Shown here piece after piece: positions 37,901 through 47,691 of a DNA stretch of 64,000 nt (position 1 is the first letter of the stretch; each line of letters begins with the position of its first letter). The notes beneath the pieces are model-generated. The model made no database searches and was not told where the DNA came from. It saw only the letters and a program-made list of their open reading frames with translations. The position numbers and the translations under genes are program-made. Where the stretch lies: positions 62,001 through 126,000 of the forward strand of contig MKWR01000011.1 in NCBI GenBank assembly GCA_001899855.1. The letters run 5' to 3'. This stretch comes from Lysobacterales bacterium 63-13 (GTDB taxonomy: Bacteria > Pseudomonadota > Gammaproteobacteria > Xanthomonadales > Rhodanobacteraceae).

Positions 37901-38903
37901 TACCTTCCCGGCCTCGCTGACCTGCAACTGGACCTGCAGCGGGGCCGGTGGCGGCACCTGCACGGCAGGCGGATCCGGCAACATCAGCGACCTGGCCAAC
38001 CTGCCGGCTGGTGCTTCGGCAACCTATACGGCCAATTGCGGTGTGTCCGCAGCCGCCTCCGGCAGCCTCTCCAACACTGCAACCGTGAGCGCACCGGGCG
38101 GTGTCACCGATCCGACGCCTGCCAACAATTCGGCGACCGACACCGATAGCGTGCTGCAGCCGGGTGTTCTCGGCGTCGCTCCGGCGAACCTCGATTTCGG
38201 CACGATCACCGTGGGCAGCAGCAGTGCCAGCCAGTCCATCACCCTGAGCAACAGCGGCGGCAGTCCGCTGCAGGTCACCGCCATCAGCGCCGCCGTCGCA
38301 CCGTTTGCGGCGATCGGCGGTAGTTGCGGCGCGGTGCCGTTCTCGATCGGCACCGGCCTTTCCTGCACGCTCAACTACAACTTCAGCCCGACCGCGGGCG
38401 GTCCCGCCTCGCAAAACCTGAGCGTGACGTCCGATGTCGGCAATGGCGCCTTCAGCCTCAGCGGCATCGGTGGCGTGGGCGTGGTCGGCGTGCTCTCGGC
38501 GACGGTAGACTTTGGATCGCAGCCGCTGGGCTCGACCAGCCAGCTTGCCCTGACCATCATCAATACCGGCACAGGCCCCTTGCAGGTGACGAGCATTTCG
38601 CCGGTCGCGGCACCGTTTGCCGAGGTCGCAGGAGGAATGTGCGGAGCGGTGCCGTTCAACCTCGTGGCGGGGGCCGGTTGCACGGTCTTGTACAGTTTTT
38701 CGCCAACGCTTGAAGGCCCCTACAGCCAGCTGGTCACCGTTACCGCCAATGTCGGCACGGCCACGGCGACGCTGATCGGAACCGGCTTGCCGGCCGGCCT
38801 CGTCGGTCCGGTGCAGATCGACACGCTGTCGACCTGGAGCAGCCTGCTCATGCTCGTCCTCCTCAGCCTCGGCGGACTCATGGCAATCCGCCGCCACAAC
38901 TGA
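34986..38903 (+). CDS. Large secreted protein: PPC domains, P/Homo B-like domain, three DUF11 repeats, choice-of-anchor D-type repeats, IPTL-CTERM-like C-terminus
   Basis: EVEPNGTAASATPL and AEPNNTPATATPI PPC starts; FMQDIDAHLISPAGN...LAWFDGEDAGGTWTLQLRDDATGDGGTLNAWSI; DLSITKTDGVTSVVAGGSV repeats; IDTLSTWSSLLMLVLLSLGGLMAIRRHN. Confidence 0.9.
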   Translation: MSDAKTRLPRVAYAALWTVLSLLIASPSFAESTAAFQLLEYNAPEAAAERAGSLAGGSAMPNAIAGGTDLPIEVEPNGTAASATPLSGTSLRIKGTVFPAADADFYSFTAAAGDRIYAATQTQSDASASGDTTLQLVASDGSTVIETDNNDGTFNASSSSLAGMLIPSAGTYYLRVAHNLTTGTVRPYFLYFRQQSAPPTAEAEPNNTPATATPIPASGHVSGTISAVSPGESDFYSITLAAGDTVYLSLDMNPERDAAVWNGRLGFALFGNPPANQILLANDANLGVTPADPNSEAFFFTVKDAGTYYVYVDSTAAAGLGANATYNLSVSVLPPPTPAGMCTTYTSTDVPQTIPTVTGSVSSTLTIPGNPRIADLDVSINLNHTFMQDIDAHLISPAGNDNGLFTDIGASTVGGAQTLMDIVLDDEAAVPFAFALTAAYRVQPELNYRLAWFDGEDAGGTWTLQLRDDATGDGGTLNAWSITVCEPPPPPACPAGTVQTTVYSTDFEAGATGFTHSGTGDEWELGLPTFAPITTCNSGSNCWKTDLDNTYNASSSQDLLSPNINLGGLQAPVLIRWAQRYQMESASFDHYSVTAQEVGGANPLKLFEWLDATMTNAVGNPTVTVAESAGWAEFTRRADSLAGTNAELLFHLDGDTTVNLAGAAIDDVSVTACRASSADLAITKTDGVTTAVPGGSVTYTITASNAGPDAAAPATVADTFPAALTCTWACVGAGGGTCAAAGAGNINDAAVLPAGGSVTYTASCAIAASATGTLSNTATVSSSVTDPTPGNNSATDTDTLTPQADLSITKTDGVTSVVAGGSVSYTIVASNAGPSNAPGTSVVDTFPASLTCTWTCTGDSGGTCTAGGSGNISDLVNLPAGASAIYMANCGVSAAASGSLSNTATVSAPGGVTDPTPANNSATDTDTLTSQADLSITKTDGVTSVVAGGSVIYTIVASNAGPSNAPGTTVVDTFPASLTCNWTCSGAGGGTCTAGGSGNISDLANLPAGASATYTANCGVSAAASGSLSNTATVSAPGGVTDPTPANNSATDTDSVLQPGVLGVAPANLDFGTITVGSSSASQSITLSNSGGSPLQVTAISAAVAPFAAIGGSCGAVPFSIGTGLSCTLNYNFSPTAGGPASQNLSVTSDVGNGAFSLSGIGGVGVVGVLSATVDFGSQPLGSTSQLALTIINTGTGPLQVTSISPVAAPFAEVAGGMCGAVPFNLVAGAGCTVLYSFSPTLEGPYSQLVTVTANVGTATATLIGTGLPAGLVGPVQIDTLSTWSSLLMLVLLSLGGLMAIRRHN
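37018..38150 (+). repeat. Three tandem DUF11-encoding DNA repeats (units 2 and 3 at 384-bp period)
   Basis: gcaggccgatctctcgatcaccaagaccgatggcgt recurs at 37391 and 37775 with near-identical sequence following; unit 1 more diverged. Confidence 0.9.
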
Positions 38904-38923
38904 CACAGTCAGCACGTGAATCA

Positions 38924-38956
38924 CAAAACCCCGGGGTGCAAATCCCGGGGGTTTTC
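38924..38956 (+). terminator. Rho-independent terminator
   Basis: aaaaccccggg gtgcaaat cccgggggtttt stem-loop ending in a T run, just after the ORF stop. Confidence 0.8.
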
Positions 38957-39098
38957 ATTGGCAGAGGTCAATCCGGCATCCACATTGAACGGAAACCGCC
39001 ACGCCCGGGTTGCTGTGCGCATGCTTCGTGTCGCTCGATAGGAACGCTGGGCGCAGGTATCCTGGGATGCTCTGCATGGAGCAAGCCAGGTGCGCCGG

Positions 39099-42000
39099 AT
39101 GTCGAGCAAGCTGCCAGCAGGATTCCATGACCTTCTGCTTACTGATCGTGCCAGCGAGGCGCTCGACTTGGCCTCCAGCAGGACCCGCTTGCTGGATATC
39201 GCGGAAAGCGCAAGACTTGCCGAAGTGTTGCAGAGACAGCTGGCTGGAGTCCTCAATGATCTCGCCGATGGCGAATCGATCCAGCCACAACTGGCGCTGG
39301 TCAACGGCCTCCTGACCGAGCTTCGACGACAACTTTCACCGGAGGCGGGGGCGGCGCTGGAGCTGGTGGCCGATCCGCCCACCGTCCTGACCTCCGTGCT
39401 GCGAAACGGATTTCACCATGAGTCGCCACAGACCGGATTGACTGCTCCGTGGTTGTTCACCGCCGGAAAGGGAACGCCATCGCTTCTGAGCGAACTCCGG
39501 CGCGAACTGGGGCTGCCGAGCAGGTCGATATCCTGGTCAGCTTCATCACGGTTTCCGGGTTGCGGAAGTTGCGTGATGTGCTCACTCGCATCAGCGCCAT
39601 TGGTGCAGACGGAAGGCCGCCGATTCGCATCCGGGTCCTGACCACGACCTACATCGGCGCAACCGAGGTTGCCGCGGTCGATGAACTGGCCCGCTTGCCA
39701 GGCTGCGAAGTGCGGGTGTCGCTGGATGGTCGACGCACACGCCTGCATGCCAAGGCCTGGATCTTCCACCGTGACACGGGCTTCGGTTCGGCATATGTGG
39801 GCAGCGCCAACTTGACTGGTGCGGCATTGGCCGGGGGTCTCGAATGGACGGTGAAATTTACGGAGCGCACGCAGGGCGAGCTGTACGCGCGTGCAATCGC
39901 ACATTTCGACACCCTTTGGGAGGATCCGGAGTTTCAACCCTACGATGCAAGCAACGACGACCATCGCCTGGCGTTGACGCGTGCGCTTGGACGCGAAGCA
40001 GGTGGCACCCAGAGCACCCTGGTTTCGTTCTTTGAACTGCAGCCGAAGACTTATCAGCAGGACATGCTGGAGCAACTTGCAAATGAGCGCGCACATGGAC
40101 GCACGCGCAATCTGCTGGTCGCCGCCACGGGCACCGGCAAGACCGTGGTCGCCGCATTCGATTACCGGCGCACGTGCGAGCAGATGCACAACCGACCGCG
40201 CCTGTTGTTCGTCGCGCATCGCATTGAAATCCTGCAGCAGGCGCTGCGTACGTATCGGGAGATTCTGCGTGATGGCAGTTTTGGGCAACTGCTCAGCGGT
40301 GCGTTCACGCCCGACAACTACGACCATTTGTTTGCCACGATCGACAGCCTGACTTCAAGGCAATTGCTTGAAACGCTAGGCCCCGATTACTGGCATACAG
40401 TGATAATCGACGAATGCCACCGCATGGCCAGCAACCGTTTCGACGCGCTGGCATCATGCATCACGCCAAAGATCCTGCTCGGACTGACTGCTACCCCGGA
40501 ACGCACCGACGGCAGACCGATCAGCCCCTATTTTCATCCACGACCCGACGGCAGCCCGGCTGTCGAATTGCGCCTGTGGGATGCGCTGGACCTGCAACTG
40601 CTCGCGCCATTCGAATATTACGCGTGCGACGACGAAACCAATTTCTCGCAGGTGCCATGGAATCGTGTCGGCGAGCAGCAGGCAATTTCAGCGCTGGTCA
40701 GCAACAACGACCTTCGCGCAAGACTGGTCCTGCGGGAATGGCAGCGTTTGAGCGCCAGTCCACGCGATGGTCGAGCACTGCTCTTCTGTGTGTCGGTCGA
40801 GCATGCATTGTTCATGACTGGCGTGTTGAACCGCGCCGGGCTGCCGGCCCTGTGCGTGCATGGGGAAACGTCCGCTGATCAGCGCGACCGTGCGCGTATC
40901 CAGCTGGAAAAAGGTGAAGTGTGCGCCCTGATTACGGTTGATCTTTACAACGAAGGTGTTGATTTGCCAGCGGTGGACACCTTGCTGTTGTTGCGTCCAA
41001 CGCAGAGTGCACTCTTGTTTCAACAACAACTGGGTCGCGGTCTTCGTCTGCATCCGGGCAAGGAAAGTTGCCTGGTCCTGGATTTCGTTGGCCAGCACAA
41101 CACCGAGTTCCGCTATGACCGATTGCTGTCGACGATCACCGGCCAATCACGTCGCGAATTGATCGGAAGCCTGGAGAGCGAATTTTCCGCGCTACCCGCG
41201 GGCTGTCATATCCAGTTGCAGCACCAGGTGCGTGAACGCGTGCTGGCCAACCTGCGCAGCCAGTTGCAGCAACACTGGCGCTATCTCAGATCGGAGCTGC
41301 AGACACTGACGGCACTGCGTGGCAAGCCACCGACCTTGGGTGAGTTCATGCATGAGCAAGGGATCCCGCTCTCGGACATTTATCGTGACGCTGCACGTGC
41401 AGGTTGGTCTTCACTCAAGCGTGATGCGGGATTGCTGATCGCCGAGCCAGGGCCGGAAGAAGAGTACTTCTCGAGACGCTTTGCCAGCTTGTGTCATCGC
41501 GATGCCCCCAACCAGATCGAGGCGCTGCGCATGGCAGCCGACCTTGCGGCCGCCGCAGAGGAACCAATTGACCGCATTCAGACAACACTGCTGCAGATGC
41601 TGGCGTATCAGGTCGATGGTGCCAGCAACCGGGTCGGTGGTCCGCAACAATTCCTTGCACGGCTTGCCGACAATCATGCCTCGGTCGGCGAACTACGCGA
41701 GTTGGCGGACGTACTGGAAGTGCAAAGCTCGCTGCCATCCATTCCATTGCCGGGATTGACCGATACGCCACTGGTCCTGCATGGGCGCTACGAAAGGCGG
41801 GAAATCCTGAGCGCAGTTGGCTGGCTGACAGCGACCGCGCGACCCGCATCACGCGAGGGAGTGCTGCGGCTGAAGGAACGAAAAACCGAATTGTTGTTCG
41901 TCACCCTGGACAAGAGCAGTGGCTTCCACGAAACAATCAATTTTCGAGATTATGCAATCAGCCCCAGCCGATTTCACTGGCAAACGCAGAACAGCGCCGG

Positions 42001-42220
42001 CCCGACCACTCCCATTGGCAAGCAATACCTGGAAAGCCCAGGAAATGGCTGGACATTCCAATTGTTTGTCCGCAGCAACCGCGGGTCGCCATTCATCGCA
42101 TGTGGTCCGGTGACCTTGCTTGCTGCGTCTGGCTCAAGCCCGATGGACATCATCTGGCAACTCGGTACGCCATTGCCGGCACGTCTGTTTAGCGAATTCA
42201 ATGTGCTGCGCGGGGGTTGA
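39099..42220 (+). pseudogene. PLD-like + SF2 DEAD/DEAH helicase + DUF3427-like protein, interrupted by an apparent frameshift near 39509-39512
   Basis: N-terminus in frame of ORF 39090..39641 (LPAGFHDLLLTDR...PWLFTAGKGTPSLLSELRREL), continuation in frame of ORF 39449..42220 (GAAEQVDILVSFITVSGL...AATGTGKTVVAAFDY...IIDECHRM...GLTATPERTDG...QQLGRGLRLHPGK). Confidence 0.8.
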
Positions 42221-42251
42221 ATTGGTTCGAGCTGCATGGTGTTGACCCGCC

Positions 42252-43103
42252 TCAATCGCGTTGCTGCGAACGGATGGCTGCGGAGAAGTCGGCGTGGTCG
42301 GCGTGTTCGCGGGCGAGGCCGTTGATGCGGAAGGCGGCGCGGAATTGTTCGCGCGGCAGCTTGGTGTCGATCAGGCCGAGATCGAAGGCGAGGTCGTCCG
42401 AATAGGCAGGCAGCAGGGTCTTGTAGCTGAAGGGGATTGGCTCAGGCAGGATCAGGTTGACGTGGTCGACGATGTTGCTGGTGCAGGTGTTGCTGAGCGT
42501 GTTGTAGAACTCAGGGTTCGCCGCCAGTGTGTTGGCGCGCTCCAGCATCGAGACGAACAGTTGGCGCGCCGCGTCGCGGGTCGCATGGACGGGATAGAGG
42601 TGCACGTCGTCGTGGCGGTGATTGGTGCGCAGGCCGATCAGGTCGCGTTCGTCGCCGACGATGTAGGTCAGTTCGTACTGGCGCAGCAAGCCGCGCAGTG
42701 GCGAGAACGACTCACCGCGCTCCTTGCGGATCTCGGCCGAGATGGCGACGTACTCGTCATTGCCAAATCCAAAGCTGAGGAAGGTGTGCGCCGGACCGCG
42801 CCAGTCGGCAAAGGGCTCGACGACGAACCAGACCGATTCAATCCGGCGCAGATCGTAGCTGCGCTCCTGCCAGCGCACATCGTAGTCCGTGGTCGAGCGG
42901 TAGATCGCGCTGCGCACGTTGTGCACGCGCACGCTGTCGCCGGAAAACTCCGCGGTCGCCAGGCGCTCCTGGTCGGGCGACCAGTCGCGTGCGTTCGATG
43001 GATGCACGAACAATGCAAGCGCGAGGTAACCCGCAATCGCCACGACGACGAGGCCGAGCAGGGTGCGGTGAAACACGTGGCGCAGGGGCAGGAAAATGGT
43101 CAT
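42252..43103 (-). CDS. DUF4105 domain-containing membrane protein
   Basis: VRNVRSAIYRSTTDYDVRWQERSYDLRRIESVWFVVEPFADWRGPAHTFLSFGF; NTLSNTCTSNIVDHVN. Confidence 0.85.
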   Translation of the reverse strand: MTIFLPLRHVFHRTLLGLVVVAIAGYLALALFVHPSNARDWSPDQERLATAEFSGDSVRVHNVRSAIYRSTTDYDVRWQERSYDLRRIESVWFVVEPFADWRGPAHTFLSFGFGNDEYVAISAEIRKERGESFSPLRGLLRQYELTYIVGDERDLIGLRTNHRHDDVHLYPVHATRDAARQLFVSMLERANTLAANPEFYNTLSNTCTSNIVDHVNLILPEPIPFSYKTLLPAYSDDLAFDLGLIDTKLPREQFRAAFRINGLAREHADHADFSAAIRSQQRD

Positions 43104-43282
43104 GGTGTCGCCAAGGTACGCGGAAAGGGCAGGGTCGAGAAGCGCGTCAAGCGGGAGATGCGGGCAATGGACTTCGACAACCGCATCAGGTGTCCGCCAG
43201 GGCGGTGCCGGGCATGACGCGAGTTGGCAACTTCCAGAATCGCGCGAATTGATCTATTGTCGGCTCGGCAGGCAATCGGGGC

Positions 43283-43903
43283 ATGGCGCTGATGATGGGC
43301 GATGAATTTCGAGTGGAAGCGGGTGGTGAATCGCATGTGGATTTTTCCCATCCCTTGAGCATCTCCACTCGGCAGCCGCTGCGGCAGTGCCGGGCCGCCC
43401 GTGGCGCGAACGGATCCAGCGCGGGCTTCACCTTCATTGAATTGCTGATCGTGGTTGCCATGATCAGCATGCTCACCGCCATTGCCATTCCTGCATATCG
43501 GGATTATCTCCTGCGCAGCAAAGTGAGCGAGAGCCTGCTCTTCCTCGGTGACGCAAAGAGTGCGATCAATGAGTTCCATTCGCGCTGGGGTCGCATGCCC
43601 GCGGACAACCGCGAGGCCGGCCTGCGCGAGCCGGAAGCGGTGCGCGGCAACTATGTGCGCAGCCTCAGCGTCCATGATGGCGTGATGGTCGCCTTGATGG
43701 ACCTGGGCAAGGATTCCGACCAGCAGCCGATCATGCGCACGCTGACGTTTCGGCCGTGGTTGAACAAGAGTGTTTCAGGCAGCCCGATCATCTGGTCGTG
43801 CGCCGAGCAGGATCCCGCTGCGGGTGCTGCTTATCAGGCCCAGGGAAGCATTGCCGCCAACCCGGTCGAGGCGAAGTGGTTGCCGTCGATCTGTCGCGGC
43901 TGA
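43283..43903 (+). CDS. Type IV pilin-like protein
   Basis: GFTFIELLIVVAMISMLTAIAIPAYRDYLLRSKVSE prepilin motif with long leader (start uncertain). Confidence 0.85.
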   Translation: MALMMGDEFRVEAGGESHVDFSHPLSISTRQPLRQCRAARGANGSSAGFTFIELLIVVAMISMLTAIAIPAYRDYLLRSKVSESLLFLGDAKSAINEFHSRWGRMPADNREAGLREPEAVRGNYVRSLSVHDGVMVALMDLGKDSDQQPIMRTLTFRPWLNKSVSGSPIIWSCAEQDPAAGAAYQAQGSIAANPVEAKWLPSICRG

Positions 43904-43920
43904 GCCGCTAGCCACAGCGA

Positions 43921-44949
43921 ATGAAAGCAGGAGCATCGATGGCCAGTGCATCCGGGAATCACCGCCAGGTCGCCGCCGTCGCGCGGCGTCTGCACGCCTT
44001 GCTTGAGGAATCGATTGTGCCCGCAAGAGCCGTGCAGATCCTGGTGGCTGAATCAATTCTCCCCACGCAGTCGAACGCGGATTCCAGCCGTCCCCTGTCT
44101 TCGGCAATTGCCAGCATGCTTGTGCCGCCTGCAGGCAGCCCTGGCTCGGTGCCAAGTGTCGTCGCGCATGTGGCTGGCTGCGAAGCGCGAGGTCGCGGCG
44201 AAATGGCCTTGCGCCTGCTCGCGCGACAAGGGATCCCGCGCGCGCAAGGGCGAACCTCGCTCGGCGTCATCACGGTGGAACTCGTTGTGCTGATGATCGT
44301 GCTGGCGATCCATGCGATTTTCGTGCTGCCGCAGTTCCAGTCGATGTTCGACGCGGCGGGTACGGAGTTGCCGGCATTCACACGCCTGGTGCTTGCCTTG
44401 ATCGGGCCATCCAGTCCGTTCATCTGGATCGCCGCCCTGGCGCTCCTGATCCTGCTCATGTGGCGAATTGTGCCGTTCGTGTTCGGCCCGTTGCTGCGGC
44501 CTCTCGATCGACTGCTGCTGGCGCTGCCGCTGATCGGGGCGAAGATACGCCAAGGCAACAGCGACAGGATTTCCGGCTGGCTTGGTTCTGCCGCGGTCGA
44601 TGCAACCTCCCAACTGACCGCGATCGAAGCGGCACAGGCATGGCATCGGGGCGGTGCGCTTTCGCGTGCGTGCGCGGAAGTCCTGCGTGCCGCAGCCACG
44701 GGCAAGGAGATTCTTGCCAGCCTGAAAGAGGCGCGAGGATTCGACAGCGAGTTTCACGCGGCCCTGGCAATCTCCGATCGCGAGGATGCGCTGGCGACAT
44801 TGCGCGCGCGTTGGCGCAGCGTCGGGGCATTGCCCGAATTCCAGTCCTCGTTGACACCGGCGCTTGTGCAGACGGGCATCGGCATTGTCGTTGCCGCCGC
44901 CGTGATCGCGATGTATCTGCCCATCTTCAAGCTGGCCTCGCTGTTGTAA
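43921..44949 (+). CDS. PilC/GspF-like inner-membrane platform protein (divergent)
   Basis: VLPQFQSMFDAAGTELPAFTRLVLAL and C-terminal VQTGIGIVVAAAVIAMYLPIFKLASLL typical of T2SSF/PilC. Confidence 0.75.
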   Translation: MKAGASMASASGNHRQVAAVARRLHALLEESIVPARAVQILVAESILPTQSNADSSRPLSSAIASMLVPPAGSPGSVPSVVAHVAGCEARGRGEMALRLLARQGIPRAQGRTSLGVITVELVVLMIVLAIHAIFVLPQFQSMFDAAGTELPAFTRLVLALIGPSSPFIWIAALALLILLMWRIVPFVFGPLLRPLDRLLLALPLIGAKIRQGNSDRISGWLGSAAVDATSQLTAIEAAQAWHRGGALSRACAEVLRAAATGKEILASLKEARGFDSEFHAALAISDREDALATLRARWRSVGALPEFQSSLTPALVQTGIGIVVAAAVIAMYLPIFKLASLL

Positions 44950-44987
44950 TGCAGCGATCGCGGCACGAACCGAACGAGGAATTTCCA

Positions 44988-45470
44988 ATGCGCAAGGCAG
45001 GCTCCGGATTCACCCTGATCGAACTGATGATCGTGATCGCGATCATCGGCATCATGGCGGCGTTGGCCCTGCCCAATTACCAGGACCGCATCATCCGCAC
45101 GCAGGTGCAGGAGTCGGTGGCCTTTGTCGAGTTCGCACGCGATGCCGTCGAGGCCTTCCATGCGAAGACCCGGCGCATGCCCGTGGACAACGCCGAAGCG
45201 GGGTTGCCGGCAGCGCAGCAGATCATCGGCAACTACATCGCCCAGGTCGAGATCGAGAATGGCACCATCAACGTGCAGTTTGGCAATCGCGCGAACCAGG
45301 CGATCATCAGTAAGTGGATCACGCTGCGTCCCGGGGTCGTCGCGGCGGCGAAACAGGTACCCGTTTCCTGGTTGTGTGGCGTGGCGCTTCCGGTCGAGGG
45401 CCTGACCTACAGCGGCAGCAATCGTACCGATCTGGAGCCGCAGGTCTTGCCGATCGATTGTCGACTCTGA
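44988..45470 (+). CDS. Type IV pilin
   Basis: MRKAGSGFTLIELMIVIAIIGIMAALALPNYQDRIIRTQVQE. Confidence 0.93.
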   Translation: MRKAGSGFTLIELMIVIAIIGIMAALALPNYQDRIIRTQVQESVAFVEFARDAVEAFHAKTRRMPVDNAEAGLPAAQQIIGNYIAQVEIENGTINVQFGNRANQAIISKWITLRPGVVAAAKQVPVSWLCGVALPVEGLTYSGSNRTDLEPQVLPIDCRL

Positions 45471-45731
45471 TGTCCCGCCTCGTGGCCTTGCGGCAAGGGC
45501 CATGCCTGCAGGGTCACCGCTCCAGCCCGATGCGGACAGTGGGAGCGCGATGCGCGGGCTGGCGGGTGCGGGGCGGCCACGGTGAGCGGCGGCGGTCCAG
45601 CGCGCCGCCCATGACGACGGCGATCAGGGCCACGCTGTGCGCCGGCCCGACCAAGAGTCCATCGACATTCCGATCGGAGTCCTTTCAGCCGCCGGATTTG
45701 CCCCCATGTCACGGGCTTCGATCAATTCGCC

Positions 45732-47594
45732 GTGTCGCCATTCAACATGATCGCGCATAAATCCGCCGCCACGTCCGCCAAGCCCGAAATCGCGCGCGGC
45801 TTTCTCGGTGCGTTTCGTTTCAGTCGACGCGCGATCGAGCTGGTCTGGAGCACCAGTCATGCCCTGACCTTCGCCCTGGCGGCGTTGACCCTGATCGCCG
45901 GCCTGCTGCCGGCCGCGATCGCCTGGGTAGGTGCGCATATCGTCGATGCCGTGGTGACGGCGGCGCAGATGGTGCGTGCGGGCGAGCATGCGCAACTGGC
46001 ACCGGTGTTCTGGCTGGTCGCCCTCGAAGGACTGCTGGTCACCGCCATGGCGGCGGCGCAGCGCGGCATCTCGTTCTGCCAATCGCTGTTGCGTGCCCAG
46101 CTCGGCCAACGCGTCAATGAAATGATTCTCGAAAAGGCGCTGACCCTTGATCTCGTCCACTTCGAGGATTCGGAGTTTTACGACAAACTCACTCGTGCGC
46201 GTCGCGAGGCATCGAGCCGCCCACTGTCGCTGGTCAATCGAACGTTTGGCCTGGCGCAGAACCTGATTGCCCTGGCCAGCTATGCGGCCTTGCTCATCAG
46301 TTTCTCGCCGTGGGCCATGCTCATCCTGCTGCTGGCGGGCCTGCCGGCCTTCATCGCCGAGGCAAAGTTCTCCGGTGACGCATTCACCCTGTTCCGCTGG
46401 CGTTCGCCGGAAACGCGCATGCAGCTTTACCTGGAGACCGTGCTTGCCCGCGAGGACAGTGCCAAGGAAGTGCGCCTGTTCGGGCTCGGCCCGCTGCTGC
46501 TCGACCGTTATCGAAGCATTTTCCATAAATTATACAAGGCGGATCGCGCGTTGACCCTGCGCCGTGACAGCTGGGGCCTCGGCCTTGGCCTGATTGGTAC
46601 GCTGACCCTGTACGCCGCCTATGCCTGGATTGCCTTCACCACGGTGATGGGGCGCATCACGCTCGGCCAGATGACGATGTATTTCATGGTCTTCCGCCAG
46701 GGACAATCGGCGGTCTCGGCGATCCTCTCTTCGGTTGGCGGCATGTATGAGGACAACCTTTATCTTTCCACGTTGTACGAATACCTGGAAACGCCGACGC
46801 GCCTGCCCTCCGGTACCGCCACCAAGGGCACCGACGCCACCGACGGCATCCGTTTCGAGCACGTGACCTTCACCTATCCGGGTGCGAACGAGCCCGCCTT
46901 GCACGACATCAACCTGCATATCCGTCCCGGCGAATCGCTGGCCCTGGTTGGTCAGAACGGCTCGGGAAAGACCACCCTGATCAAGCTGCTCACGCGCCTC
47001 TACGCGCCCGACAGCGGCCGCATCCTGCTCGATGGCGTCGATCTGGTGGAATGGGACGAGACCACCTTGCGTCGACGCATCGGCGTGATCTTCCAGGATT
47101 TCGCGCGCTACCAGATGCGGGTTGGCGAAAACATCGGTGCCGGTGATGTCAGTCATTTCGAGGACGAGGCGCGCTGGCGCGAAGCCGGCGCGAAAGGCAT
47201 GGCCAACGAGTTCATCGAAAGCCTGCCGGCCGCCTACAACACCCAGCTCGGCAAATGGTTCAACGACGGCCGCGAGCTCTCCGGCGGGCAGTGGCAGAAG
47301 ATTGCCCTGGCGCGTGCCTTCATGCGCACCGGTGCCGACATCCTCGTTCTCGACGAGCCAACCGCGGCGATGGATGCAGAAGCCGAAGCGACCATCTTCG
47401 AGCACTTTCGCGCGCTGTCGAAGAACCGCATCGTGATCCTCATCTCGCACCGTTTCTCGACCGTGCGCATGGCCGACCAGATCATCGTCATCCAGGATGG
47501 TCGCATCATCGAGCATGGCAACCACGCGCAACTGGTCGGGCAGCAAGGTCACTACGCGCACCTGTTCGCGTTGCAGGCAAAAGGCTATCAATGA
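45732..47594 (+). CDS. ABC transporter, fused permease/ATP-binding protein
   Basis: LVGQNGSGKTTLIKLL (Walker A), LSGGQWQKIALARAFMR signature, ILVLDEPTAAMDAEAE; N-terminal TM segments. Confidence 0.93.
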   Translation: MSPFNMIAHKSAATSAKPEIARGFLGAFRFSRRAIELVWSTSHALTFALAALTLIAGLLPAAIAWVGAHIVDAVVTAAQMVRAGEHAQLAPVFWLVALEGLLVTAMAAAQRGISFCQSLLRAQLGQRVNEMILEKALTLDLVHFEDSEFYDKLTRARREASSRPLSLVNRTFGLAQNLIALASYAALLISFSPWAMLILLLAGLPAFIAEAKFSGDAFTLFRWRSPETRMQLYLETVLAREDSAKEVRLFGLGPLLLDRYRSIFHKLYKADRALTLRRDSWGLGLGLIGTLTLYAAYAWIAFTTVMGRITLGQMTMYFMVFRQGQSAVSAILSSVGGMYEDNLYLSTLYEYLETPTRLPSGTATKGTDATDGIRFEHVTFTYPGANEPALHDINLHIRPGESLALVGQNGSGKTTLIKLLTRLYAPDSGRILLDGVDLVEWDETTLRRRIGVIFQDFARYQMRVGENIGAGDVSHFEDEARWREAGAKGMANEFIESLPAAYNTQLGKWFNDGRELSGGQWQKIALARAFMRTGADILVLDEPTAAMDAEAEATIFEHFRALSKNRIVILISHRFSTVRMADQIIVIQDGRIIEHGNHAQLVGQQGHYAHLFALQAKGYQ

Positions 47595-47691
47595 GTTCGC
47601 TGTCTATCCGGCGCTTCCCTTGTCCCGGGACAACTCGCGTGGTGTTGCCATAGACTGGCGCGCGTTTTGTTGACCAACCAGGGGGATAGTG

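Noticed and set aside
37018-38150. DUF11 repeats as a possible CRISPR-like array
   Set aside because: Repeats are 384 bp, in-frame and coding, with no short spacer pattern; no CRISPR array was seen anywhere in the window.
36666-38924. 752-aa minus-strand ORF opposite the DUF11 protein
   Set aside because: Repetitive mirror of the DUF11 repeats, no recognisable domain; shadow ORF.
39449-42220. Treating the 923-aa helicase ORF as a complete intact gene
   Set aside because: Its first residues (MVVHRRKGNAIASERTPART) are out of frame with the conserved-looking N-terminal region encoded just upstream; a frameshift explanation fits better.
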